Origin: Rugosimonospora acidiphila
GTDB lineage: Bacteria > Actinomycetota > Actinomycetes > Mycobacteriales > Micromonosporaceae
Reading direction: 5' to 3'
Length of the DNA stretch: 64,000 nucleotides
Assembly: GCF_039543385.1 (NCBI RefSeq)
Contig: NZ_BAABJQ010000023.1
Span: 1 to 64,000, forward strand
Within the stretch, counting starts at the first letter, position 1. Each line of letters begins with the position of its first letter. A program made the translations under genes and the position numbers. Shown here piece after piece: positions 8,542 through 17,978 of the stretch. The notes under the pieces were generated by a model, which saw only the letters and a program-made list of their open reading frames with translations, had not been told where the DNA came from and searched no databases.

Positions 8542-9159
8542 GTGCCCCCTCGCGTACTGCTCACCGGCTTCGAACCCTTCGGCGGCTCCGACCTGAACCC
8601 CTCGTGGTCCGCGGTGCGGCTCGCCGCGGCCTCGGCGATCCCCGGCGTCGACCTGCACACCCAGCTGCTGCCCTGCGTCTTCGGTGCGGCCGGCGAGGTG
8701 CTGTGGGACGCGGTCGAACTGCTCGACCCCGACGTGGTGATCGCGGTCGGCCAGGCCGGGGGCAACAGCGGGCTGGCCGTCGAGCGGGTGGCGGTCAACC
8801 TCGATGACGCCACCATCCCGGACAACGCCGGGGCGCGTCCGGTCGACCGGCCGATCGTGCCGGACGGGCCGGTGGGCTACTTCGCCACCATCCCGGTGAA
8901 GGAGTGCGTAGAGGCGGCCCGGGCGATCGGCGTACCGGCGGCGGTGTCCGACTCGGCCGGCCGGTTCGTGTGCAACCACGTCATGTACGGGCTGCTGCAC
9001 CGCGCCGCGACCCGCCGCCCGGGCCGGCTGCAGGGCGGGTTCGTCCACGTGCCGTTCGCGCCGGAGCAGGTGCCGGACGCGGGCCGGCCCAGCCTGCCAT
9101 CGTCCACGGTCGCGGCCGGACTGCGCGCGATCGTCTCCCGGGCCGCCCGGCCCGCCTGA
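8542..9159 (+). CDS. pcp: pyroglutamyl-peptidase I
   Basis: A 205-residue cysteine peptidase (family C15) that removes N-terminal pyroglutamate from peptides in the cytoplasm. The triad is in place: Glu81 in AVERVAVN, Cys144 in RFVCNHVMY and His169 in GFVHVPF. Spacing matches characterised bacterial Pcp enzymes. The open frame extends far upstream, but the start is set at GTG 8542. The protein then begins right before the conserved LLTGFEPFGG block, and a GAGG sits at 8530-8533. It lies 56 bp after the NarJ-like gene on the same strand and before glpK. Confidence 0.93.
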   Translation: MPPRVLLTGFEPFGGSDLNPSWSAVRLAAASAIPGVDLHTQLLPCVFGAAGEVLWDAVELLDPDVVIAVGQAGGNSGLAVERVAVNLDDATIPDNAGARPVDRPIVPDGPVGYFATIPVKECVEAARAIGVPAAVSDSAGRFVCNHVMYGLLHRAATRRPGRLQGGFVHVPFAPEQVPDAGRPSLPSSTVAAGLRAIVSRAARPA

Positions 9160-9189
9160 CCGGTCGGGACGGGGCCGGTCGGGACGGGG
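9160..9189. repeat. 15-bp perfect tandem duplication between pcp and glpK
   Basis: CCGGTCGGGACGGGG occurs twice head to tail at 9160-9174 and 9175-9189, directly after the pcp stop and upstream of glpK. No known operator is recognised. Confidence 0.7.
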
Positions 9190-9251
9190 CATCCTCCCGG
9201 GTCCGATCGAGCGGGAACGAGCCGAGCCAGGCCGGCTGGCAGACTGTCCGC

Positions 9252-10736
9252 GTGACCTCTCGCTACATCGCGGCGATCGATCAGGGAACCACCTCGACTC
9301 GCTGCATCATCTTCGACGGCGCTGGTCAGATCGTCGCGCTCGATCAGCGCGAGCACCAGCAGATCTACCCCCGGCCAGGCTGGGTCGAGCACGACGCGGC
9401 CGAGATTTGGCACAACGTTCAGGCGGTCACCCGCGCCGCCCTGGACGACGCCGGGCTGTCCCGCGCCGACCTGGCCGCGATCGGCATCACCAACCAGCGC
9501 GAGACCACCCTGCTGTGGGACACGGCGACCGGGGAGCCGGTACACAACGCGATCGTCTGGCAGGACACCCGCACCGACCGGATAGTCCGGGAATTGGCCG
9601 GCCAGGCCGGGACCGACCGGTTCCGCGACGCCTCGGGGCTGCCGCTGGCCACCTACTTCGCCGGGCCCAAGATTCGCTGGCTGCTGGACGAGCGGCCCGA
9701 ACTGCGGGCCCGGGCCGAGTCCGGCGAAGTGGTCTTCGGCACCCTGGACACCTGGCTGATCTGGCGGCTGACCGGCCGGCACGCCACCGACGTGACCAAT
9801 GCCAGCCGCACCATGCTGATGAATCTGTCCACACTGGACTGGGATGACCGGCTGCTCGACGCGTTCGGGGTGCCGCGGGCGATGCTCCCCGAGATCCTGC
9901 CCTCGTCCCACGTGTACGGCGAGGCTCGGGGCGACATCGGCGGGGTACCGGTGGCCAGCGCCCTGGGCGACCAGTCCGCCGCCCTGTTCGGCCAGACCTG
10001 CTTCGATCCCGGGCAGGCCAAGTGCACCTACGGCACCGGATCGTTCCTGCTGCTCAACACCGGCACCACGCCGGTGCGCAGCGAGCGCGGCCTGCTCACC
10101 ACGGTCGGATATCAGATCGGGGACTGCCGCCCGGTGTACGCGCTGGAGGGCTCCATCGCGGTGACCGGTGCGCTGGTGCAGTGGCTGCGCGACAACCTCG
10201 GCATCATCTCCTCCGCACCGGAGATCAACGAGCTGGCCGCGACCGTGGAGGACAACGGGGGCTGCTACTTCGTGCCCGCCTTCTCCGGCCTGTTCGCCCC
10301 GTACTGGCGCACCGACGCGCGGGGCGTCATCGCCGGCCTGACCGGCTACGTGACCAAGGGGCACCTGGCCCGGGCGGCGCTGGAGGCGACCGGGTGGCAG
10401 GTCAAGGACGTCGCGGACGCGATGGTCGCGGAGTCCGACGTGAACATCGCCGAACTGCGGGTGGATGGCGGGATGACCGCGAGCGACCTGCTCATGCAGT
10501 TCCAGGCCGATGTGCTGGACGTGCCGGTGGTGCGCCCGACGATCGCGGAGACCACCGCCCTCGGCGCCGCCTACGCCGCCGGGCTCGCGGTCGGGATCTG
10601 GCCCGACCTGGAGACGCTGCGGGCCAACTGGCACGCCGACGCCGAGTGGCAGTCCCGGATGCCGGCCGCCGACCGGGACCGCGGGTACGGGCTGTGGCGC
10701 AAGGCGGTCGAACGCTCCCTCAACTGGCTCGACTGA
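9252..10736 (+). CDS. glpK: glycerol kinase
   Basis: A 494-residue FGGY-family kinase that phosphorylates glycerol to glycerol-3-phosphate with ATP in the cytoplasm. The N-terminal phosphate loop AAIDQGTTSTR, the substrate block ITNQRETTLLWD, KCTYGTGSFLLLNTG and the C-terminal DGGMTASDLLMQ and ETTALGAAYAAG blocks are intact. Length equals the family norm. GTG at 9252 is the start because the conserved first strand begins six residues later, although the open frame extends to 8904. No glpF or glpD is adjacent, so it stands alone here. A strong hairpin at 10811-10840 follows. Confidence 0.96.
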   Translation: MTSRYIAAIDQGTTSTRCIIFDGAGQIVALDQREHQQIYPRPGWVEHDAAEIWHNVQAVTRAALDDAGLSRADLAAIGITNQRETTLLWDTATGEPVHNAIVWQDTRTDRIVRELAGQAGTDRFRDASGLPLATYFAGPKIRWLLDERPELRARAESGEVVFGTLDTWLIWRLTGRHATDVTNASRTMLMNLSTLDWDDRLLDAFGVPRAMLPEILPSSHVYGEARGDIGGVPVASALGDQSAALFGQTCFDPGQAKCTYGTGSFLLLNTGTTPVRSERGLLTTVGYQIGDCRPVYALEGSIAVTGALVQWLRDNLGIISSAPEINELAATVEDNGGCYFVPAFSGLFAPYWRTDARGVIAGLTGYVTKGHLARAALEATGWQVKDVADAMVAESDVNIAELRVDGGMTASDLLMQFQADVLDVPVVRPTIAETTALGAAYAAGLAVGIWPDLETLRANWHADAEWQSRMPAADRDRGYGLWRKAVERSLNWLD

Positions 10737-10810
10737 CCCGCGCGTTCGACGCGAGGCGTCCGCCCCAGGTGTGCCCCGCGGGTCTGTGCTCCGGAGCCCG
10801 GAACAGGACG

Positions 10811-10840
10811 AGCGGCGTGACCCCCGGAGGTCACGCCGCT
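10811..10840. terminator. bidirectional hairpin terminator between glpK and htrA-like gene
   Basis: Perfect 12-bp stem (10811-10822 with 10829-10840, AGCGGCGTGACC and its complement) with a 6-nt loop. It sits between convergent genes, 74 bp after glpK and 29 bp after the protease stop, so it may serve both. Confidence 0.85.
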
Positions 10841-10869
10841 CGCCCTTCTGGGAGGAGGCAAAGCCTGTG

Positions 10870-12525
10870 TCAGGACGATTCGCCCACGGTCACGGGTACC
10901 TGCTGGGTCGAGCCGTTGCGGCTCACCGTGAGCTGGAGCTTGTCGCCCACCTTGCTGTTCTGCACGACGTCGAGCAGGTCGTCGCTGCTGTGGATGTCGG
11001 ACGCGTCGGCCTTGACGATCACGTCGCCCTCCTTCAGGCCGGCCTTGTCCGCCGGGCTCCCGCTGACCACGCCGGTCACCGAAGCCCCGACGTTGCCGTC
11101 GGCGGTACCGACGTTGACCCCGATGTACGGGTGGCTGACCTTCTCGCCCTTCATCAGCGACTGGGAGACGGAGTTGACCCGGTCGGACGGGATCGCGAAG
11201 CCCACGCCGATGTTGCCGTCGGCGTCACCCGAGGTCAGGATGCTGGTGTTGATGCCCACCACCTCGCCGCGGGTGTTCACCAGGGCGCCACCGGAGTTGC
11301 CCGGGTTGATCGCGGCGTCGGTCTGGATCGCGCCAGCGATGTCGGTCTCCTGCTGAGGTTGCTGTTGCTGCTGAGGAGGTTGCTGGGGCTGCTGGGGTTG
11401 CTGGGGCTGCTGGCCGCCGAACGGGTTCTGGCCGCCGAACGGGTTCTGCCCGCCGAAGGGGTCCTGGCCGCCGAAGGGGTCCTGCGGCTGCTGCGGCTGC
11501 TGCTGGTCCTCGGGCGTCTCCTCGATGGTCCGGTGCAGCGCGCTGACGATGCCGGCGGTGACCGAGCCCTGCAGTCCCAGCGGACTGCCGATGGCCATCA
11601 CCGTGTCGCCCACCTGGACGGCGTCGCTGTCGCCGAACTTCGCCGCGGTCAGCTTCGAGACGCCCTGCGCCTTCACCACCGCGAGGTCGGTCTTCGGGTC
11701 GGTCCCCACGATCGTCGCCTGCGCGGTCTTGCTGTCGGCGAAGGTGACCTGGACGGTCTTGCCGGTCGCGTCGGCCACCACGTGGTTGTTGGTCACGATG
11801 TATCCGTCGGCCGAGATGATCACGCCGGAGCCCTCGGCGTCCGAGGTCTGGATCGAGACCACGCTGTTCTTCACCGTGTTCACGATGCCGGTCAGGCTGG
11901 AGCGGTCGACGGTTGGCGCCGGCGCGAGCGAGCTAGCGGCGTTGGAGTGGTCGGCGGCGTGCACGACCAGGCCGCCCACGACGCCACCGCCGCCGGCGAG
12001 CAGCAGGGCGAGCAGGCCAACGCCGATGGCCCTGCCCAGCCGGCCGGTGGGCTGGCGGGGTGCCGTCTGCTCCTGGTCGCCGGGCGGCTGCTCCTCGGCA
12101 CCGGCCGGCTGCCCGGCCGCGTCGGGTGCCTGCGGGCCGTACCCCGCCGGCGCGCCGTACCAGCTCTGCTGGGGCGGGGGCACGGACCCCGCGGGCATCG
12201 CGGGCGGCATGGGCGCGCCCGAGGACACCGGCGTGGCCGAGGTCGGCGCCTGCTCCGGCTGCCAGACGGACGGCACCGGCTGGCCCGACACGGGCTGATT
12301 CGGCGCGACCTGACCCGGTACTGGCTGACCGGGTACCGGCTGGCCCGGTACCGGCGGAAGCGGCGCGGTCTGGTCCGTCGCGGGCTGGCCGTCGGAGGCC
12401 TGGCCAGGGGCGGGCTCACCCGACATCGGCTGCCCGTTCGGGCCGATGGGCAGCTCGCTCGTCGGCCGTTCATACCGGTCGTCCGGCTCCGGGAAGCGCT
12501 GCGGGTTCGTGTCGCTCTCGCTCAT
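10870..12525 (-). CDS. HtrA/DegP-family membrane-anchored serine protease with PDZ domain
   Basis: A 551-residue envelope protease. A proline-rich cytoplasmic N-terminus (1-160) carries PGQPV repeats, one membrane helix spans ~166-189, and an extracytoplasmic trypsin-like domain has His248 (TNNHVV), Asp280 (KTDLAVV) and Ser411 (GNSGGA). A C-terminal PDZ domain runs ~450-545. A glutamine/proline/phenylalanine-rich insertion at ~337-393, including four NPFGGQ-type units, breaks the protease domain before the active serine. HtrA proteins degrade or refold misfolded envelope proteins. It lies 63 bp downstream of a histidine kinase gene, in the same order as mycobacterial mprA-mprB-pepD, so control by that two-component system is likely (inference). 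Confidence 0.94.
   Translation of the reverse strand: MSESDTNPQRFPEPDDRYERPTSELPIGPNGQPMSGEPAPGQASDGQPATDQTAPLPPVPGQPVPGQPVPGQVAPNQPVSGQPVPSVWQPEQAPTSATPVSSGAPMPPAMPAGSVPPPQQSWYGAPAGYGPQAPDAAGQPAGAEEQPPGDQEQTAPRQPTGRLGRAIGVGLLALLLAGGGGVVGGLVVHAADHSNAASSLAPAPTVDRSSLTGIVNTVKNSVVSIQTSDAEGSGVIISADGYIVTNNHVVADATGKTVQVTFADSKTAQATIVGTDPKTDLAVVKAQGVSKLTAAKFGDSDAVQVGDTVMAIGSPLGLQGSVTAGIVSALHRTIEETPEDQQQPQQPQDPFGGQDPFGGQNPFGGQNPFGGQQPQQPQQPQQPPQQQQQPQQETDIAGAIQTDAAINPGNSGGALVNTRGEVVGINTSILTSGDADGNIGVGFAIPSDRVNSVSQSLMKGEKVSHPYIGVNVGTADGNVGASVTGVVSGSPADKAGLKEGDVIVKADASDIHSSDDLLDVVQNSKVGDKLQLTVSRNGSTQQVPVTVGESS
11413..11484 (-). repeat. 18-bp in-frame tandem repeat in htrA-like gene
   Basis: Four 18-bp units at 11413-11430, 11431-11448, 11449-11466 and 11467-11484 encode the NPFGGQ/DPFGGQ series in the protease-domain insertion. 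The first two units are identical and the last two differ at a few positions. Confidence 0.85.
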
Positions 12526-12588
12526 GGGTCCAAGACTGCCCCGCCCGACTGCGTCAGTCCTGGGTTCGGGCTGGAAGTTGGCTGTGAA

Positions 12589-14163
<1,575 letters not shown>

Positions 14164-14182
14164 GGGACTCGCTAGGGGCTCG

Positions 14183-14932
14183 CTAAGAGGGCAGGCGCAG
14201 CACGTACCCGACGCCGCGCAGCGTGTGGATCAGCCGCGGCTCGGTGAAGTCGACCTTGCGACGCAGGTACGAGATGTACGACTCGACAATGCTGTCGTCA
14301 CCCCGGAAGTCGTAGCTCCAGACATGGTCGAGGATCTGCCCCTTGGACAGCACCCGGCCCGCGTTGGCCATGAGATAACGCAGCAGCTTGAACTCGGTCG
14401 GCGACAGCGAGATCCGCTCGCCGTTGCGCCACACCTCGTGAGCCTCCTCGTCCAACTCCAGGTCGGCGAAGGTGAGCCGGGCCGAGACCGCCGCGCCGCT
14501 GGTCCTGCGCAGCACCGCGCGGATTCGCGCGGTCAACTCCTCCAGGCTGAACGGCTTGGTGACGTAGTCGTCGCCACCCAGGGTCAACCCGCGGATCTTA
14601 TCGTCGGTGGTGTCCCGCGCGGTCAGGAAGACCACGGGGGTGCGGGTACCGCTGTCACGCAGCTTGCGAATGACCTCGAAGCCGTCGAGGTCTGGCAGCA
14701 TCACGTCGAGGACGATCAGGTCCGGGCGCTCCTCGCGGGCAGCGCTGACCGCGGCGGCACCATTGGTCGCCGTGGAAACGGTGAATCCGGCGAAGCGCAG
14801 GCTGGCGGAGAGCAGCTCGAGGATGTTTGGGTCATCCTCTACTACGAGCAGTCTCGCCTCAGCCTGCGCCGCACCGGACAGCGTCGCACCCCCGGATTGT
14901 GCAACGCCGTCACGTACCCCCATGCGCTTCAT
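14183..14932 (-). CDS. OmpR-family response regulator, PhoP/MprA-like
   Basis: A 249-residue two-component regulator. The receiver domain runs ~26-140 with phospho-acceptor Asp76 (IVLDVMLP), switch Thr in FLTARD and Lys in YVTKPFS. A C-terminal winged helix runs ~155-249 (SPTEFKLLRYL, ILDHVWSYDFRG, YLRRKVDF). The N-terminus has a ~25-residue extension before the receiver, as in mycobacterial PhoP. ATG 14932 has GGGGA upstream; a second ATG at 14923 is possible. Four 11-bp-phased repeats resembling the PhoP box lie at 14946-14985, so autoregulation is likely. It is the first gene of the regulator-kinase-protease operon. Confidence 0.94.
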   Translation of the reverse strand: MKRMGVRDGVAQSGGATLSGAAQAEARLLVVEDDPNILELLSASLRFAGFTVSTATNGAAAVSAAREERPDLIVLDVMLPDLDGFEVIRKLRDSGTRTPVVFLTARDTTDDKIRGLTLGGDDYVTKPFSLEELTARIRAVLRRTSGAAVSARLTFADLELDEEAHEVWRNGERISLSPTEFKLLRYLMANAGRVLSKGQILDHVWSYDFRGDDSIVESYISYLRRKVDFTEPRLIHTLRGVGYVLRLPS

Positions 14933-14945
14933 CGTGGTCCCCTAT

Positions 14946-14985
14946 GCTGTGCCATAACTGAAGTCTGCCTGGGAATTGGCTGAGA
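14946..14985 (-). promoter_or_regulatory. four phased PhoP-box-like direct repeats upstream of the response regulator gene
   Basis: Read on the minus strand, four 7-mers are each separated by exactly 4 bp: TCTCAGC, TCCCAGG, CTTCAGT and GCACAGC (plus coordinates 14979-14985, 14968-14974, 14957-14963, 14946-14952). The mycobacterial PhoP site is a direct repeat of TCACAGC with a 4-bp spacer. The array ends 13 bp before the start codon of the regulator, so it probably mediates autoregulation. Confidence 0.68.
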
Positions 14986-15063
14986 ATCAGCGTTCGGCAC
15001 GCATTCCCCGGAGAATGCCACCGGTTTGGCCCCGCCCGTCCGGTGTCCCCGGCCACCCCGGCA

Positions 15064-15849
15064 TCACTCGCGCAGCAGCCGCCGCAGCTCGGTCAGGGCG
15101 CTGCTTACCACCGCCGTCGCGGCCCTGAGCTGGGCCTCGCCGGCCGAGCCCTGCCGGGCCATCCGGCGCACCTCCGAGGCGAGCTGGCCGACCGCGCGCT
15201 CCAGATCGCCGAAGGCTGGGGCGTTTGCCCGGGAGTCGCCAGTTGTGCGCGTACCGCGATCGCCGTCCGGCCCACCGTGGCCCTGGTTCCCATCGACCGA
15301 GTTGGTGTCGACCGAGTTGGTGTCGACCGGGTTGGTATCGACCGGGCTTCCGTCGGCACCCTGGGTCCACGGGCCCGGCGTGCCCGCTCCGCCGGCCGGC
15401 GCCCCGGGTGTCCACCGCCGGTGGGCCTGCTGCCAGGGCGCCCGGCCGGCGGAGCGGACCTGCCGCGCGGCGTCCCGGAGTTCCTGCTTGATGTCCCGCA
15501 CCGAGCCACTGACGTGCTGCTCGATCTCGGAGGCCAGGGTGGTCAGGTCGGCCACCGACGCGTGGATCTCCGCCTCCAGGTCGGCCAGCTCGCCGGCCCG
15601 CTGGGTGAGCTCGGCCCGGCCGTCCCCGGTGAGCTCATAGACCTTGCGGCCGCCGGCCTGGGTGTGGGTTACCAGTCCCTCGGACTCCATCCGCTGCAGC
15701 CGCGGGTAGATGGTGCCCGCCGACGGCGCGTACAGGCCGAGGAACCGGTTCTCCAGCAGCCGGATCAGCTCGTACCCGTGCTTCGGCCCCTCGGCCAGCA
15801 GCTTGAGCAGGTACAGGCGAAGCCGGCCGTGGCTGAACACAGCCGTCAT
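15064..15849 (-). CDS. PadR-family transcriptional regulator with long C-terminal extension
   Basis: A 261-residue regulator. Residues ~1-85 are the PadR winged helix (LLKLLAEGPKHGYELIRLLE, AGTIYPRLQRMESEGLV, GGRKVYELT). Residues ~90-145 are helical, followed by a low-complexity segment with PVDTN repeats and a helical C-terminus. PadR proteins usually repress stress or transporter genes and themselves. It overlaps the DUF4097 gene by 4 bp (ATGA) and is co-transcribed with it. A TCGCGA inverted repeat lies before that upstream gene and is a candidate operator. The extension is longer than in typical PadR proteins and probably mediates dimerisation. Confidence 0.9.
   Translation of the reverse strand: MTAVFSHGRLRLYLLKLLAEGPKHGYELIRLLENRFLGLYAPSAGTIYPRLQRMESEGLVTHTQAGGRKVYELTGDGRAELTQRAGELADLEAEIHASVADLTTLASEIEQHVSGSVRDIKQELRDAARQVRSAGRAPWQQAHRRWTPGAPAGGAGTPGPWTQGADGSPVDTNPVDTNSVDTNSVDGNQGHGGPDGDRGTRTTGDSRANAPAFGDLERAVGQLASEVRRMARQGSAGEAQLRAATAVVSSALTELRRLLRE
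15291..15350 (-). repeat. 15-bp in-frame tandem repeat in padR-like gene
   Basis: Four 15-bp units (15291-15305, 15306-15320, 15321-15335, 15336-15350) related to TGTCGACCGAGTTGG encode successive VDTN-containing pentapeptides in the regulator's linker. Confidence 0.85.
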
Positions 15850-16721
15850 GTCGACGCCTCCACCGAACCCGTGCCGACCGGCCCCGGCTCGTCGTGGGCG
15901 AAGTCCTCATCGACCGGTCGGTGCAGCAGCGCGATGTTGCCGCCCATCGCGTTGGCGGAAAGCCGCCCGGTACCCGCGCCGATCCTGCCCCGCACCGATG
16001 TGCCCCGCTCGCCCTCGACTGCCAGATCCGGGAAGGCGCTGGTCACCCGGCCGTGCACCGCCGACAGCCGCACGGTCAGGTCACTGTCCTCGCGCACCCG
16101 GATGATGATCTCCCCGGAGATCGTCTCAAGATTGATCTCGCTGTCGTGCGGCGGGTTGTCCAGGTCGGCGGTGAGCGCCCCGGAGATCGTCTTCGCGGTC
16201 AGCCGCCGGGCGGCGGTGTCCGCCAGCGTGATCTCCCCGGAGACCGTGTCCAGCGTGATGTCTCCCGCGCAGCCCAGCGCCTCGATCGAGCCGGAGACCA
16301 CGCTGGCCTTGATCCGCCCATCGACGCCCAGCAGCGTGGTTCGGCCGCTGGCACAGTCCACGCTCAAATCGGCGTGCACGGTCGAGACGATCACCGAACC
16401 GGACCCGACCTTCAACGTCGCCGGGGTCTGGAACGGGACGGCTATCGACACGTCCGCCGAGAACCTGCGCCGGCCGCCGATCCACCACCACCACAGCGGC
16501 TTGAAGATCCCGGGCCAGGCGCGCGGCACGTCATGGTGCACCGACAGCTGTCCGTCCTCGCTGCGGACGTTGAGCTTGAGCTCCCCCACGGCGCTGACCT
16601 CCACCCGGGCCGGCCCGTCGGTGCCGACGAGGCTGAGCCGGCCGGCCAGCAGGGAGACGTCGAGCCGGTCGACGCGGTCGATGTCGAGCCGCCGAGGTTC
16701 GGTGATCGCCCAGTAGGCCAC
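15846..16721 (-). CDS. DUF4097-family beta-helix protein
   Basis: A 291-residue protein built of repeated beta-strand units (VSGSIEALGCAGDITLDTVS, GEITLADTAARRLTAKTISG, ALTADLDNPPHDSEINLETI), the pattern of DUF4097/DUF4098 adhesin-like proteins. No signal peptide or membrane helix is visible. Partnership with a PadR regulator is a recurring arrangement in actinobacteria. It is the first gene of the pair, and its stop overlaps the padR start. The biochemical role of the family is unknown. It may act as a partner or anti-factor of the regulator. Confidence 0.85.
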   Translation of the reverse strand: MAYWAITEPRRLDIDRVDRLDVSLLAGRLSLVGTDGPARVEVSAVGELKLNVRSEDGQLSVHHDVPRAWPGIFKPLWWWWIGGRRRFSADVSIAVPFQTPATLKVGSGSVIVSTVHADLSVDCASGRTTLLGVDGRIKASVVSGSIEALGCAGDITLDTVSGEITLADTAARRLTAKTISGALTADLDNPPHDSEINLETISGEIIIRVREDSDLTVRLSAVHGRVTSAFPDLAVEGERGTSVRGRIGAGTGRLSANAMGGNIALLHRPVDEDFAHDEPGPVGTGSVEAST

Positions 16722-16789
16722 CGCGCACCTCCAGGAAGAGATTCGAATGGTACGGGCGCGACGTGTGTCGCGTTAGATCGTGACCAGAC

Positions 16790-16807
16790 TATCGCGATGT
16801 ATCGCGA
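16790..16807. promoter_or_regulatory. TATCGCGA double repeat, candidate PadR operator
   Basis: TATCGCGA occurs at 16790-16797 and again at 16800-16807, 10 bp apart. Because TCGCGA is self-complementary, this also forms an inverted repeat. It lies 69-86 bp upstream of the DUF4097 start, where an autoregulatory PadR site would be expected. Confidence 0.5.
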
Positions 16808-16853
16808 ATTCCCAGAGTCGGCGCGGCTCGTCGGCAGGAGTGAGTAAATGCGG

Positions 16854-16894
16854 CTGTCTACGGCCGAGAATCAAATGATTGCGGCCGTAGACAG
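16854..16894 (-). terminator. hairpin terminator after olsA-like gene
   Basis: Perfect 13-bp outer stem (16854-16866 with 16882-16894, CTGTCTACGGCCG and complement). The inner AATCA/TGATT pairing makes one long hairpin. It starts 50 nt after the stop of the acyltransferase gene, in the right place to end the olsBA transcript. Confidence 0.8.
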
Positions 16895-16943
16895 GTAGTT
16901 GATATGAAAAACCGGCGCTCGACGCGGACGGGCAGCGCGCCGC

Positions 16944-17978
16944 TCAGGCCGCCCGCCGCAGCGCGAGCGGGCCGGCCGCCCCCTCGTCCGCGACCTCGGT
17001 CCGCAGCGGGATCGGGGCCACCGGCGGCACGGCGACCGGCGGCACGGCGACCGGCGCCTGGCGCCGCGTGCCCCGGTCCGCGGCCGGACCGGACGCGCCG
17101 ACCGCCATCGCGGCCACCCTCGCCAGGCTGCGTCGGGTCGCACCCGAGGCCGGGTGGATGATCGATCCGCAGACCAGCCGGATGTCCAGCCGCGGCAGGC
17201 GCATGATCCGGCGCAGCGAGTCGAGCAGCGTCTCGTCGCCGATGAAGGCCGCCGCCGCGGTCCGCCCGGCCCCGGCCAGCCCGAACCTCAGCGTGACCGG
17301 GACGATCGCGGCGCCCGCCTCGACGGCCGCCTGGAAGAACGCCGGCCGGAACCGGCCGATCGACCGGCCGCAGGAGGTCGTTCCCTCCGGGAACACCACC
17401 ACCACCTCGCCGGCCTCCAGCGCCGATCGGACGTCGGCCACCGCCGCCGGCAGCGCGCGGGGCCTGGCCCGGTCCACGAAGATCGTGCCGGCGTACCTCG
17501 CGATCCGGCCGACCACCGGCCACTCGCCGACCTCGCACTTGGCGACCAGCCGGGTGCGCCCGGCGGCCAGCAGCACCACGATGTCCAGCCAGGAGATGTG
17601 ATTGGCGACGACCAGGGTGCCGCCGCAGGCCGACCCGGCCGCACCGCGCCCCGCGGCGGGCCGCCAGCTCGGGATCCGGCCGCGCACGCTCACCCGGATG
17701 CCCAGCGCGCGCAGCACGCCCCGGGCGCACCAGCGCACCGGCCGCGCCCGGCTCCCGGCCGGCAGCAACGGCAGCACCGGCGTCAGCACCACCGCCACGA
17801 GCATGACGCCGGCGGCGGCGGCGAACCGGCTCGCGCTTCTGAGCCGGCCGACGGCCGTGAACGGCTCGTCGTCGTTGAGGCAGTTCACGTCGCACGATGA
17901 CGTGGGCTGCCACAGGTCGTTCACGACCCGCACCTCGCTCACGGGGCGCCCCGCCTCCGTGGTCGGCCCGCCGTTCAC
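16944..17978 (-). CDS. OlsA/PlsC-type lysophospholipid (lyso-ornithine lipid) acyltransferase
   Basis: A 344-residue acyltransferase. The N-terminus carries a cysteine pair segment (SSCDVNCLN). A hydrophobic helix lies at ~52-73, HX4D has His127/Asp132 (NHISWLD), then come FVDRARP and the glycerol-phosphate-type block VVFPEGTTSCG. A proline/alanine-rich tail follows ~290. The GTG at 17978 overlaps the stop of the upstream GNAT-type gene by 4 bp (GTGA), which fixes the start and shows translational coupling. In ornithine lipid synthesis OlsB N-acylates ornithine and OlsA adds the second acyl chain, so the pair is read as an OlsBA-like unit (inference). It could instead acylate lysophosphatidate. 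Confidence 0.82.
   Translation of the reverse strand: MNGGPTTEAGRPVSEVRVVNDLWQPTSSCDVNCLNDDEPFTAVGRLRSASRFAAAAGVMLVAVVLTPVLPLLPAGSRARPVRWCARGVLRALGIRVSVRGRIPSWRPAAGRGAAGSACGGTLVVANHISWLDIVVLLAAGRTRLVAKCEVGEWPVVGRIARYAGTIFVDRARPRALPAAVADVRSALEAGEVVVVFPEGTTSCGRSIGRFRPAFFQAAVEAGAAIVPVTLRFGLAGAGRTAAAAFIGDETLLDSLRRIMRLPRLDIRLVCGSIIHPASGATRRSLARVAAMAVGASGPAADRGTRRQAPVAVPPVAVPPVAPIPLRTEVADEGAAGPLALRRAA

Noticed and set aside
8877..10634. 585-codon open frame antisense to glpK
   Set aside because: It lies opposite a clear glycerol kinase; the translation is low-complexity Arg/Gly/Val typical of the antisense of high-GC genes and shows no family motif.
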